A stretch of 64,000 nucleotides of DNA from Prorocentrum cordatum (GCA_963575745.1 CAUYUJ010015718.1:97001-161000), one strand, 5' to 3'. Shown: positions 20,937 through 31,443, counted from the stretch's first letter. Notes: generated by a model from the sequence alone, not told the origin. A program made the numbers and translations.

Positions 20937-22118
20937 ATGGCGGCCGCTGCAGCCGCCGCACACCGAGCCCTGGATATACCAGAAAAACAGGTGCTCATCA
21001 ATTTTGACGATGATGCCAACGGCCTGCGCTGGCATCACCGAATACTTCTCATCCAGGGTGGAGACGGACGTTGGGTGGTCGCGACCCCGACATGGAGTAT
21101 CCAGCTGGCCGACCTGTCGAGACACCACATCAGAGTGCTGCGACGGGGGATGCCGGTGGAGCGGGACTACCTGCCGGAGGCATTCCTGTTCGACCCGAAC
21201 GCCTCAGATGCAGAGCTGGCGCGGGCTCGGGCTGAGGCCCTCGAGTTGGCTGAGATCGCTGGGTTCGACCTGTCGGCGGTGCAAGCTCAGGGTGGTGGCG
21301 CCGCGCCTGCCCAAGAGGCGGCCTGGCGAGTCGCCGATCCTGCGTCCCCGGCCTTCGGGGAGGAGGTGCCCGTCGGAGCGATGCGGGACCAGGAGGCCTC
21401 CGTCATCAAGGGTGACGTCGCTCTCCTCAGGCTCGACGGGAAGTGGACCTTCGCCGAGAAGGTCGTCCCCTCCGAGCACGAGGCATGGCTCAGAGAGAAG
21501 CGAGTCGGGCCTGGGCGTGACCCTCGGCTGCTGGCCGACACCAGGGACAAGTCCTCTCAGAGGTTCCTGGACGCCGAGACCGCGCTCAAGATGATGCGCC
21601 GGGTGAAGCAGCCCCTCCCGACGTTGGACGGGCCGCCGGCTCTGGGCGAGTACGCGGAGGGGCTCACTCGGGTGGGGTTCAATTTCGCGACGCACAACCT
21701 CGACTGGGAGGCCAAGAGCGGGGTCGCGCCGAAGGGCGCCGTCGCCCGCGAGCACAAGTTCGTGAGCTCCCGGCTCTATCTCATGCTCACGACCGACCGG
21801 CTGGACATCAGCAACCTTCTCTCGGCTGAGCTTGCCGCCCGGCGACTGATCCAGATCGAGAGCGCAGTTCGGCGCAACCCGAAAGCGCCGGACTTCGACG
21901 GACTCGACATGGTGATGGCGGCGCCGATCGGGCCGGGCGGAGAGGTGATGACTCGGGAGTTCACGAGGTGGATCGCGGAGAGGCAGAAGGACGAGGGCTT
22001 CTTGTTGAAGCAACAGAGGCTGTGGCGCGAGGAGCGTGCAGCCGACGACAAGCGGCAGAGGGGCGGCAAGACCGGCGGGAAGTCGGAGCGCGGTCCCAAT
22101 GCCGGCGACAAGAAGTAG
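20937..22118 (+). CDS. Gag-like ORF of the PAT/Ngaro-like element
   Basis: An intact 393-codon frame from ATG 20937 to TAG at 22116-22118, starting two bases after the preceding stop. The protein begins with an alanine run, then LINFDDDANGLRWHHRILLI and a WVVATPTWSIQ strand. It has a long Ala/Arg/Glu-rich middle and ends in a Lys/Gly/Arg-rich tail that could bind nucleic acid. No zinc knuckle is present. By position it corresponds to the Gag ORF of tyrosine-recombinase retrotransposons. I do not recognise a domain family from the sequence. Confidence 0.55.
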   Translation: MAAAAAAAHRALDIPEKQVLINFDDDANGLRWHHRILLIQGGDGRWVVATPTWSIQLADLSRHHIRVLRRGMPVERDYLPEAFLFDPNASDAELARARAEALELAEIAGFDLSAVQAQGGGAAPAQEAAWRVADPASPAFGEEVPVGAMRDQEASVIKGDVALLRLDGKWTFAEKVVPSEHEAWLREKRVGPGRDPRLLADTRDKSSQRFLDAETALKMMRRVKQPLPTLDGPPALGEYAEGLTRVGFNFATHNLDWEAKSGVAPKGAVAREHKFVSSRLYLMLTTDRLDISNLLSAELAARRLIQIESAVRRNPKAPDFDGLDMVMAAPIGPGGEVMTREFTRWIAERQKDEGFLLKQQRLWREERAADDKRQRGGKTGGKSERGPNAGDKK

Positions 22119-22119
22119 T

Positions 22120-23157
22120 ATGCATGGGCCTCCCTCTGGTGATGCGGCGCCTCGCGGCCCGAGAGGCACGCCGCAGAGGATCCAGGGGGCTTTCTCGGGC
22201 TCGCAGCTCGGGCGCCGCCAGCACGGCGACCCGCTGCCAGTTTTGGCACCTCCTCAAGGGCGACTTGACGCCCTACGTGACCACCGACGTTATCTACAGC
22301 AGCGGCTTCGGCGTCGGTGGTATCGCGAGCGGCGGGTGAACTCCGTTCTCGGCGCTCTCAACGCGCTGCAGGAGGGCCCGTCGTGTCCCTTTCGTCGTGC
22401 TGATGAGGGGCCACACTCAGCCTTTCGGTCGCCTCTCACTGGAACGCAGGACTCCGTGCGCCAGCGAGTTGGGCGGCTTGTTTCAAGTGCTGGAGACGCT
22501 CCAGCCGACCTCAAGCCGCACGAAGCCCTCCAGGAGCTTCTGCGCGTGAAAGACTTGTACACTGTGGGGCCGAGCCACCTCGGGAGCTTCGACTTCGACC
22601 GTGTGAAGGTGCTCTCGGCTGGCGTGTCTGTCAAGGACATGGAAGACCTGCTGCCCTCTGAGCAGCGGGCTATGTTGGCAGACCCAGAGGGCAAGATTTT
22701 GAGGGACTCGTCCGAGCTCGAGTACGACTCTGGAGCCTTCGCGCCGTACTGGGACCCGAAGCTGCGCTTCGACACCTCAGAGCGACGGCGTCTCATCGTT
22801 CGGCTCGCGGAGTTGGGGCTCGTCGGGTTCCGCACCTCAATTCGGGCACTCATCGGTATCTTCGTGGTCAAGAAAAAAGATGGTCTCCAGCGGCTGATCG
22901 TAGACGCACGGGGGCCTAACAGGTTGTGCCGACGACCTCCCCACTCTTGGCTTGGCACTGTGACCGCGCTGACTGGGGTTGACCTCTCGGACTCAGCGAT
23001 CAGGGCCGCAAGTCAGGATGATGGCGACCTCAGTTGGGTGCAGCCGTCCGCAGGCAGCGTCGACCTGTACAACGGGTTCTACCAGTTTCGGAACCGTCGC
23101 ATGGGCTCGCTGTTCGGCATCGACTTCGCGGCCGGGGCCGACTACTGGGGGATCTGA
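22120..23157 (+). pseudogene. Reverse transcriptase, N-terminal half (frame broken at 23150)
   Basis: ATG 22120 lies one base after the Gag-like stop. Polymerase features follow: KLRFDTSERRRLIVRLAELG, IFVVKKKDGLQRLIVDARGPN (the template/primer-grip strands), and SVDLYNGFYQFRN near 23060, which holds the first catalytic Asp (motif A). The frame stops at 23155-23157. Motif C lies in the next frame, so one base has been gained or lost. The G5 run at 23147-23151 is the likeliest place. It could instead be a programmed frameshift, but no structure supporting that was identified. Confidence 0.75.
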
Positions 23158-24480
23158 GGTCTACTGTGAGGCGACGGGCTCCTACCTGGGCGTCTCCGCG
23201 GACACCCCCGTCTTCCCCGTCTTCGAGGGGATGGCCATGGGCTGGAGCTGGGCCCTGTACTTCTGCCACGCCACCACCTCCGCCGCTGGCGGTGACAGCA
23301 GCGTGGTCGTCGAGGACAGGCACGCGGCACCGACGCCGACACCCAGCCTGGCCGTCCGGCTCCCCTACGTCGACAACGCCAACGTCATCGGGATCACCGC
23401 CGAGTCGACGCAGCGGGCCCTGGAGCACGTGAAGCGGGACTTCGACGCGAAGGCCCTCGACTACCATGAGGAAAACGTAGCCTCGCCAGAGCTTCAACTA
23501 CTAGGAGTCGTGTTCGATGGCGTCCGACGACAGATCCGGCCTCTACCGCGACGCACCTGGCGGCTCCACCTGGCCTTGCAGGAGGTGATCAGGAGGGGCT
23601 TCGCCAGCGGCCGCGTGGTCCAGATCCTCGTAGGTCACCTCGTTCACCACTTCCAGCTGGTCAGGGCTGCCCTCGCGAGTCTCGACAAGGTCTGGGCCTT
23701 CATCGGGGAGCGCTACGACGACGAGGCGGAGCTCTGGGACTCGGTTCGCTGGGAGCTCGAGGTCGCAGGCTGGCTGGTCTTCATGGCCGGCGTCGACCTG
23801 GGCTCGGAGCCGGCGCCCGTGGCCTTCTGCGGGGATGCCTCCAGCAAGGGCTACGCGCTGCACGTCGCAGAGATCTCCGACGCCGAGTACCGCGAGGTGG
23901 CCGCCTACCGTGAGCGCTGGCGTTTCGACCTTGTCGAGCGGGAGTCCGCGGGCTGGGGGCCTGCGTTGCCCTGGGCCGCCGCCTGGCGTGCTCAGCACGG
24001 AACTGGCGCATGCCCGCAGCTGGGGCACCTGGAGTCAGGGGATGGCGCCTCCCAGGGATGGCGCCGACCCTGGCGTCAGCTTGACGAGATCGAGCGCCCC
24101 GCTTCGGTGGTCGGCATCCCGCCGCTGCCTGACGCGCTGGTGGACCCGGCGCGGTGGCGACGTGTGGTGCGAGGTGGCTGGAGGTACGACACCGCGATCC
24201 ACGAGAAGGAGGGCCGCGTGATGCTGATGGGCCTTGTCCGAGCCAGTCGTGAGGTTCGATTTCACGGACGTCGGCTGCTTAGCATCGGCGACAACCTGGC
24301 CTGCATCTGCAGCGTCGAGAAGGGCAGGGCGAAGTCGTACTGCCTCCATCGTCTCTGTCAGAGGGCCGGAGCTTTGACGATTGCGTGTGGCCTGATTTGG
24401 ACCCAACGCTACCTGGAGACCAAGAGGAACCCCACTGACGAGGATTCGCGTGCCGCCGACCGTGGAGAGGTCGGCGCTGG
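23152..24480 (+). pseudogene. Reverse transcriptase C-terminal half and RNase H
   Basis: Frame 2 continues the polymerase: YLGVSADTPVFPVFEGMAMG (motif B region), then LPYVDNANVIGI near 23365. This is motif C with the second Asp replaced by Asn (YVDN rather than YxDD). RNase H follows, with acidic positions at FCGDASSKGYALHV (near 23828), HEKEGRVMLMGL (near 24203), SIGDNLACICSV (near 24282) and RNPTDEDSR (near 24427). These enzymes make element cDNA. The substitution in motif C may be a family feature or a lesion. Confidence 0.75.
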
Positions 24481-24679
24481 TGAGGCTCAGCTCGGACGAG
24501 CTGGGCGAGCTCTTTTGCGCGGTGGCCGCGGCTCCGCGGTGGCGCCAGCTCGGGCAGCGCCGAGCCGCCGAGCGCGCGCCGTGGCCGCCCCGCCCATCAC
24601 CAGCCGCCGGCTGGGGCGGTGTGGACCCCGCCTGTCGCCCGCCAGTGGAGAGCGTGCCGGTTCCAGTCCCGAAAAGGAT

Positions 24680-25340
24680 GCCTGCCATGATGCACCTGCT
24701 CGTCGTCGATCTCAGCCCGTCTTCCTCGAAGTGTTTGCTGGACATGCTATACTTTCGGCTGCTGTGAGTGACGAGGGTCTGGGAATCGGGATGCCCATCG
24801 AGATCCGTCGAGGCCCTCATCATGATCTAGGAGATCAACGGCTTCAGCGTCTCTTGAAAAACCAGATCCGTCGTGGAAGAGTCTGGGCCCTCCATCTAGC
24901 TACCCCCTGCACCGTCTGGAGTGTGGCTCGTCGTACTGGGACTTCGTCGACCAACTGGGGTACGTCGTTGGCTACCTTTACTAGAGCCCTTCTAAGGCTG
25001 TGTCGTCAACACGGGGTGCTGTTCACACTCGAAAATCCGAGATCGTCGGGATTGTTTCGTTGGGAGCCTATTCGTCGTGAGCTCGATCGTGCTGGAGCCC
25101 ACTTCGTTCGATATGATAATTGCGCCTATGGATAACTACATGAAGCCGACCTGTATCGCCACCAACATCCCCGAAATGAAACAGTTAAGTCGGTTGTGTC
25201 CTGGGAATCATTATCATGAACACTTGTCGGGGAAAGTAAAGATCGCCGTCAATGGGAAGTCGACTTGGGCCTGGAAGACCACGTTGGCTGGGCTGTACCC
25301 TCCCCGTCTATGCAGGGCCTATGCTCAAATTTTGAGGAGG
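24680..25340 (+). pseudogene. Cytosine-methyltransferase-like domain of the PAT/Ngaro-like element
   Basis: Downstream of RNase H, frame 2 reads VFLEVFAGHAILSAAV (24718 onward, cofactor-binding motif I position), WALHLATPCTVWSVARR (near 24890, Pro-Cys motif IV), and FTLENPRSSGLF (near 25024, Glu-Asn-Pro motif VI). After a one-base shift near 25130, frame 3 continues as YMKPTCIATN and CPGNHYHEHLSG (25138-25230). Motifs IV and VI carry the expected catalytic Cys and Glu. DIRS and PAT elements usually carry a DAM-like adenine methyltransferase domain. The motifs here are C5-cytosine type. The same Lys-Pro-Thr and Cys-x-Gly-x-His-x-His blocks appear in copia element 1. Confidence 0.6.
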
Positions 25341-25499
25341 ATCGCGCCAGCCAGTGCCCTACATGCCTCTGATCTGGAGTGGTGGGAGTCTCTCATGGCA
25401 GGAGCCACCAAGAAGCCGCTCCCCGCCGAACCGTGGATCCCACGCTGCCCGCGCGCCTTCCAGTCGCCGTGGGGCCGCGCCGCCAGCACCTGGGGCGGC

Positions 25500-26625
25500 G
25501 AGCGCCGCTGGATCGGGCCGCGTCGAGGTCGAGACCGACCTCGAAGCGTCTCGTGTGGGTGTGGAGCGGCGGCGTGCTCTGCGAAGGGCTGCCAGGCGTC
25601 GAGTCGCAGGTGAGTCCCCAAGCGACGGCTACCTGGAACGGTCCACCGTGTCGGCGGCAGTGGCAAGGCAGTATCGTCTCTCGGAGGCCTCTTTCGTGGA
25701 GTGGGCCACCGAGGCCAATCGCTGTGCCGACCCAGCCTCTCCAGCCGCTGTCGACCTCTCGCTTTCGGCGTACTTCGATTACCTCTACCTGGATGGATGC
25801 GACCCGTGGGAGGGGCGGCAGGCCCTGTATGGGTTTGCACACGTCCACCGGTTCCCGCGGCCCAAGGACACCTTCCCGCACGCCGTGAAGGCGCTCGCTG
25901 GTTGGCTCAAGCGTGCACCCGAGTCCAGTCGCGATCCCTGCCCGTGGGAGGCGCTCGCGCTGCTGGCCACCTGGTTCATCGGGCTCGGGGACCTCGCTGG
26001 CGTCCTGGCTGCTGCGTGCGCCGTGGTGCAGTTCGACGTCTACGGACGGCCCTCCGCTACGCTGTCCCTGACGCTGGACCGCATCGTCTCGGGCTCCAGT
26101 GCCGCCAACCGCCGCTACAACCAGCTCGCCGTCATCATGGCGCCTAGCGGGCTAGGGCGCAAACCAGCCAAGAACCAGCAGTACGATGACACAGTGATCG
26201 TGGGTGGGATGAGCCCCGAGCGTGCCTGGATCAGGACCGTGCTAGAACGGCTCATCGCCCGAGCAAAACGGCTGAAGCTGAGCTCGCTCTTTGCAGGTCT
26301 GGATTTGCCGACGTACGAGGCTCTCTTTCGCCGTGGCTCTCAGGCGCTGTCGTTACAGTCTCTTCGCCTGTGTCCACACACCGTTCGCCATGGCGGCCCG
26401 TCGGTAGATTTTTTGGAAAAGCGAGGCAGTCTTGAGCTCATAAAGCGCCGAGGGCACTGGCTCTCGGATAGGTCTGTTGCCGGCTACGGAAAAGAAGGCA
26501 AGCTACTTCGTCAGGTCAATAGAATGTCAGCGCAGCAGCAGCGCAATGGCAACCGCGCGGCTGCTGCTCTCCCATCCCTGCTCGACCTTTCGCTTGCTCG
26601 CATCCTGAATACCCGCCCTCCCTGA
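25500..26625 (+). CDS. Tyrosine recombinase of the PAT/Ngaro-like element
   Basis: Open from at least 25354 to the stop at 26623-26625. The recombinase-like part starts near 25500 and the true start is unclear because the upstream frame overlaps. An N-terminal SAM-like region (VARQYRLSEASFVEWATEAN) is followed by the catalytic core. HTVRHGGPS (near 26380) is the His-x-x-Arg box. RRGHWLSDRSVAGYGKEGKL (near 26445) has the second His/Trp position and the nucleophilic Tyr. The first catalytic Arg may be in DVYGRPSATLSL (near 26036). The enzyme would insert circular cDNA by strand exchange at a short shared core. Confidence 0.8.
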
Positions 26626-26648
26626 CCCTAGAACCACATATGGGATAT

Positions 26649-26910
26649 GGGGCTTTGTGCACGATCCAGCCGGCTGGACTTTTTTGCTGCCTCTCTGCTC
26701 AGAATGATCTGCCGGTCCAGTCATCTTGTTTTCAGTGTGTGCAGCAACGGTGCCAGCTCGCTCGTGCTTTGTCCTGTTGTGAAGTTTGTTGTGTGGCAAC
26801 AATCGGCTGGACAATAGTGATATCGCTGGGCTTCGCCTTTAATCTCACGTCTGGCCTCGAGTCGCCGACTCGAGTCATCTGGGAGGCCACCTTGTACAAC
26901 GCAGTGCTAT
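26649..26910 (+). repeat. Split direct repeat B1
   Basis: 262 bp, identical to B2 (27037-27298) except for a T/G difference in GAAGTTTGTT and a C/A difference in GGCTGGACAAT. It ends GCAGTGCTAT, where the last TAT is also the first three bases of A2. Confidence 0.95.
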
Positions 26911-27015
26911 TACACTGTTCTCAACGTCTGTAGTGCTGTCGCTCATCGGCCTCCCGTGAGTGTTGAATGTTCTGCCGAGCGCCCTTCACCGTCGTGGGCG
27001 CTTTGGCTCAAGTCT
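26908..27015 (+). repeat. Split direct repeat A2
   Basis: 108 bp matching A1 with one mismatch. The TAT at 26908-26910 is shared between the end of B1 and the start of A2, as expected if the element passes through a circle with a B-A junction. Confidence 0.95.
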
Positions 27016-27036
27016 GCCCAATCCCTCCCACCCATG

Positions 27037-27298
27037 GGGGCTTTGTGCACGATCCAGCCGGCTGGACTTTTTTGCTGCCTCTCTGCTCAGAATGATCTGC
27101 CGGTCCAGTCATCTTGTTTTCAGTGTGTGCAGCAACGGTGCCAGCTCGCTCGTGCTTTGTCCTGTTGTGAAGTGTGTTGTGTGGCAACAATCGGCTGGAA
27201 AATAGTGATATCGCTGGGCTTCGCCTTTAATCTCACGTCTGGCCTCGAGTCGCCGACTCGAGTCATCTGGGAGGCCACCTTGTACAACGCAGTGCTAT
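27037..27298 (+). repeat. Split direct repeat B2 and right end of the element
   Basis: 262 bp matching B1 with two mismatches, ending GCAGTGCTAT at 27298. The next bases are TA microsatellite. A 21-bp spacer (27016-27036) separates A2 from B2. Confidence 0.95.
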
Positions 27299-27848
27299 AT
27301 ATATATATGCATGTGTATGGGTATATGTATATGTATAGGTATATACATGTATATGCATATGTATATGTAGAGGTATATGTATAGGTATAGGTATAGGCAT
27401 ATGTATAGGTACATGTATAGGTATAGGTATATGTATATGCATATGCATATGCGTATGCATATGCATATGCATATTCATATGCATATGTATATGTATATGG
27501 ATATGTAAAGGTATATGTATGTGTATATGTATGTGTACATGAATATGTATATATATATATGTACATGCATTTGTATATGTATGTGTTTATATTTGTTTAT
27601 GTATGTGTATGTATGTATATATATATATATGTACATTTGTATATGTATATGTATATGTGTATGCATATGTATATGTATATGTATATGTATGTGTACATAT
27701 ATATGTATATGTATAGGTATTTGTATTTGTATGTATATTTGTATTTGTATTTGTATTTGTATGTGTATTTGTATTTGTTTTTTGTATTTGTATTTGTATC
27801 CATATATATACATGTATATGTAAATGTTTATATGTACATGTATGTGTC

Positions 27849-27921
<73 letters not shown>

Positions 27922-27943
27922 GTGTACATGTAAATGTATATGT
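27299..27943 (+). repeat. TATG/TATATG/TTTGTA microsatellite
   Basis: Imperfect hexamer repeats. Tyr/Met/Cys-rich frames are by-products. The segment is paralogous to 29330-29984. Confidence 0.9.
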
Positions 27944-28194
27944 GAAAGAGCGTGTTCTACCGCTGCTGGCGGAAAACCGGGGGGGGTCACTACCGGTTCG
28001 AACCCCTCCCCCCCCCCTCCGGAAAACCGGGGGGGGTCACTACCGGTTCGAACCCCCCCCCCCCCCCCCCCCTGCTCATCATGAAAAGGGGGGGGGGGGT
28101 CACTACCGGTCGAACCCCTCCCCCCCCTCCGGATCCGAAACCGGGGGGGGTCACTACCGGTTCGAACCCCCCCCCCCTCGAAAACCGAGCGGGG
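27944..28194 (+). repeat. Left inverted-repeat end with CACTACCGGTTCGAACCCC units
   Basis: Begins GAAAGAGCGTGTTCTACCGC. The first 66 bp are nearly the exact reverse complement of 31205-31270. The block GGGGGGTCACTACCGGTTCG is then repeated four times, separated by C and G runs. The palindromic GGTTCGAACC also fits the pol III B-box. Confidence 0.8.
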
Positions 28195-28830
28195 GTGCGG
28201 ACAGTGGTGGGGACGGTGTTGGTGGGGACAGTGGTGAGGGGATAGCGGGACAGTGGTGGGGACAGTGGGACAGTGGGACAGTGGTGGGGACGGTAGTGGT
28301 GGGGACAGTGGTGGGGACAATGGTGGGAACAGGGGGGGACAGTGGACAGTGGTGGTGACGGTGGTGGTGGGGACAGTGGTGTGGGGACAATGGGAATGAG
28401 GTGGAAACAGTGGGACAGTGGAGGGTACAATGGTGGTGGGGACAGTGGTGAAGGCGGTGGCGAGGACGGCGGTGGGACAATGGGACAGAGGTACAGTGGG
28501 GACAGTGGTGGGGACAGTGGGGACAGTGGTGGGAACAGTGGGACAGCTCAGTGGGACAGCGGAGGAGTCAGTGGGACAGTGGGGACAGTGGGGATAGTCG
28601 GGCAGTGGTTGGGGCCGTGGAGACAGTGGGGAGAGTGGAACCGTGGTGGGAACAGTTCTGGGGACAGCGGGGACAGTGCGACAGTGGTGGGGCCACTGGT
28701 GGGGACAGTAGGGGCGGTGGTGGAACCAGTGGGGACAGCGGTGGTGAGGACAGTGGTGCTGGGAACACCAGTGGGGGATGTGATGCGGACGGTGGTGGGG
28801 ACCGGGAGTCGTTTGCTGGCGGTGAGTAGG
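28195..28830 (+). repeat. GGGGACAGTGGTG minisatellite
   Basis: Degenerate 9-15 bp units (GGGACAGTG, GTGGTGGGGAC). Gly-rich and Pro-rich open frames are by-products. Confidence 0.9.
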
Positions 28831-29130
28831 GGGGGGGGGGGGGGGGGTTCGAACCGGTAGTGACCCCCCCCGGTTTTCCGGATCCGGAGGGGGGGGGGGG
28901 GGAGTGGTTCGAACCGGTAGTGAACCCCCCCCGGTTTTCGAGCGGGAGGGGGGGGGGGGGGGGGGGGGGGGAAGGGGTTAGGGGAGGGGGGTGGCGTTTG
29001 CCAGGGGAAGGGGGGGGGGAGGAGGGTTCCAGCAGGGGGGGGAGGATTTCGGAGGGGGGGGGGGGGGGCCCCCGGTTACGGAGGAAAACGTTGGCAATTT
29101 TCCACAGTTTTAAAGCGTCCGGTGGATCAC
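28831..29130 (+). repeat. Inverted G-rich copies of the CACTACCGGTTCGAAC block
   Basis: GGTTCGAACCGGTAGTGACC occurs around 28845-28865 and 28905-28925, inverted relative to 27980-28170, followed by long G runs to about 29070. Confidence 0.8.
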
Positions 29131-29680
29131 GCTCGATCGTATATGTACATGCGTAGTTCTATGTATATGTTCTATGATAATGTATACGTTATGTGTATGT
29201 GTATGTGTTCCATGTGTATGTGTATATGTATTTGTATTTGTATATATATATATATATGTGTATATCTATAGCTATATGTATATGTACATGTATATGTATA
29301 TGTATATGTACATTATATATACATATATATATATATGCATGTGTATGGGTATATGTATATGTATAGGTATATATATGTATATGTATATGTATATGTAGAG
29401 GTATATGTATAGGTATAGGTATAGGTATATGTATAGGTACAGGTATAGGTATAGGTATATGTGTATGCATATGCATATGCATTTGTATATGCATATGTAT
29501 ATGTATATGGATATGTAAATGTATATGTATGTGTATATGTATGTGTACATGAATATGTATATGTATCTATATGTACATGTATTTGTATATGTATGTGTTT
29601 ATATTTGTTTATGTATGTATATATATATATATATATATGTATATTTGTATATTTGTATATGTATATGTATATGTGTATGC

Positions 29681-29711
<31 letters not shown>

Positions 29712-29843
29712 CATGTATATGTATATGTATAGGTATTTGTATTTGTATTTGTATTTGTATTTGTATGTGTATTTGTATTTGTACTTGTATTTGTATTTGT
29801 ATATATATATACATGTATATGTAAATGTATATATGTACATGTA

Positions 29844-29928
<85 letters not shown>

Positions 29929-29984
29929 TGGTAAAGGTGTAATGGGTATGTTATGTGTATGTGTACATGTAAAATGTATATTGC
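29131..29984 (+). repeat. TATATG microsatellite, duplicated copy containing the unoccupied element site
   Basis: 29220-29330 resembles the left flank (20261-20380) of the PAT/Ngaro-like element and 29330-29984 resembles its right flank (27299-27943). The element is therefore absent here. Confidence 0.75.
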
Positions 29985-30897
29985 AAAGGCGTGTTCTACC
30001 GCTGCTGGCGGAAAACCAGGGGGGGTCACTACTGGTTCGAACCCCTCCCCCCCCCTCCGAAAAACCGGGGGGGGGTCACTACCGGTTCGAACCCCTCCCC
30101 CCCCTCCCAGTCCATCATGAAAAGGGGGGGGTCACTACCGGTTCGAACCCGCCCCCACCCCCCCCCCTCGAAAACCGGGGGGGTTCACTACCGGTTCGAA
30201 CCTCCCCCCCCGAACACCGAGGGGGTGTGCGGACAGTGGTGGGGACGGTGGTGGTGGGGACAGTGGTGAGGGGACAGCGGGACAGTGGTGGGGACAGTGG
30301 GACAGTGGTGGGGACGGTAGTGGTGGGGACAGTGGTGAGGACAATGGCGGGAACAGTGGGGGCAGTGGTGGGGACGGTGGTGGTGGGGACAGTGGTGTGG
30401 GGACAGTGTGAATGTGGTGGAAACAGTAGGACAGTGGAGGGTACAGTGGTGGTGGGGACAGTGGTGAAGGCGGTGGCGAGGACGGCGGTGGGACAATGGG
30501 ATAAAGGTACAGTGGGGACAGTGGTGGGGACAGTGGGGACAGTGGTGGGAACAGTGGGACAGCTCAGTGGGACAGCGGAGGAGTCAGTGGGACAGTGGGG
30601 ACAGTGGGGATAGTCGGGCAGTGGTTGGGGCCGTGGAGAAAGTGGGGAGAGTGGAACCGTGGTGGGAACAGTGGTGGGGACAGTGGGGACAGTGCGACAG
30701 TGGTGGGGGCACTGGTGGGGACGGTAGGGACGGTGGTGGAACCAGTGGGGACAGTGGTGGTGAGGACAGTGGTGCTGGGAACAACAGTGGGGGATGTGGT
30801 GCGGACGGTGGTAGGGAGTCGTACGCTGGCGGTGAGGGGGGGGGGAGGGGTTCGAACCGGTAGTGACCCCCCCTCAGGTTTTCGAGGGGGGGGGGGT
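29985..30897 (+). repeat. Second copy of the end block and GGGGACAGTGG minisatellite
   Basis: Begins with GCGTGTTCTACCGCTGCTGG and repeats the order of 27944-28860: CACTACCGGTTCGAACCCC units, GGGACAGTGG minisatellite, inverted units. The offset from the first copy is about 2.01-2.04 kb. Confidence 0.85.
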
Positions 30898-30997
30898 NNN
30901 NNNNNNNNNNNNNNNNNNNNNNNNNNNNNNNNNNNNNNNNNNNNNNNNNNNNNNNNNNNNNNNNNNNNNNNNNNNNNNNNNNNNNNNNNNNNNNNNN
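30898..30997. other. Assembly gap (100 N)
   Basis: 100 unresolved bases. The sequence resumes as the reverse complement of the minisatellite, so the gap may hide a hairpin turn. Confidence 1.
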
Positions 30998-31270
30998 CCC
31001 GCTATCCCCTCACCACTGTCCCCACCAACACCGTCCCCACCACTGTCCGCACCCCCACTCGGTTTTCGAGGGGGGGGGGCGGAGGGGGGGGGGTTCGAAC
31101 CGGTAGTGACCCCCCCCCCTTTTCATGATGAGCTGGGGGGTGGGGGTGGGGGAGGGGTTCGAACGGTAGTGACCCCCGGTTTTACGGAGGGGGGGGGGGG
31201 GGGGGGAGGGGTTCGAACCGGTAGTGACCCCCCCCGGTTTTCCGCCAGCAGCGGTAGAACACGCTCTTTC
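30998..31270 (-). repeat. Inverted minisatellite and right 66-bp inverted-repeat end
   Basis: 31000-31060 is the reverse complement of about 28190-28250. 31065-31200 holds inverted CACTACCGGTTCGAAC units. 31205-31270 is the reverse complement of 27944-28010. Confidence 0.8.
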
Positions 31271-31411
31271 CTATGTATGTATACATGCATATGTATATGT
31301 ATTTGTACATGTATATGTATTCATATATTGTATATATGCATATGTATATGCATAGGTATATGCATATGTATGGTCAGGAATATGTTTATATGCATATCCA
31401 TATACACATTT

Positions 31412-31443
<32 letters not shown>

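Larger units (their letters stand above)
20381..27298 (+). mobile_element. PAT/Ngaro-type tyrosine-recombinase retrotransposon with split direct repeats
   Basis: The order is A1 (20381-20488), ORFs, B1 (26649-26910), A2 (26908-27015), B2 (27037-27298). A1 and A2 are both 108 bp with one mismatch. B1 and B2 are both 262 bp with two mismatches. Split direct repeats with a reverse transcriptase, RNase H and tyrosine recombinase define PAT- and Ngaro-like DIRS-order elements. The near identity of the repeats points to a recent insertion, though the pol frame now carries two frameshifts. The flanks are TA microsatellite and there is no target-site duplication, as expected for recombinase-mediated insertion. 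Confidence 0.9.

Noticed and set aside
25902-25911. TTGGCTCAAG inside the recombinase gene
   Set aside because: It encodes conserved protein sequence in the middle of the ORF. A chance 10-mer.
27944-28194. CRISPR-like array of CACTACCGGTTCGAACC units
   Set aside because: Spacers are homopolymer runs rather than unique sequence, and the setting is a eukaryotic microsatellite region.
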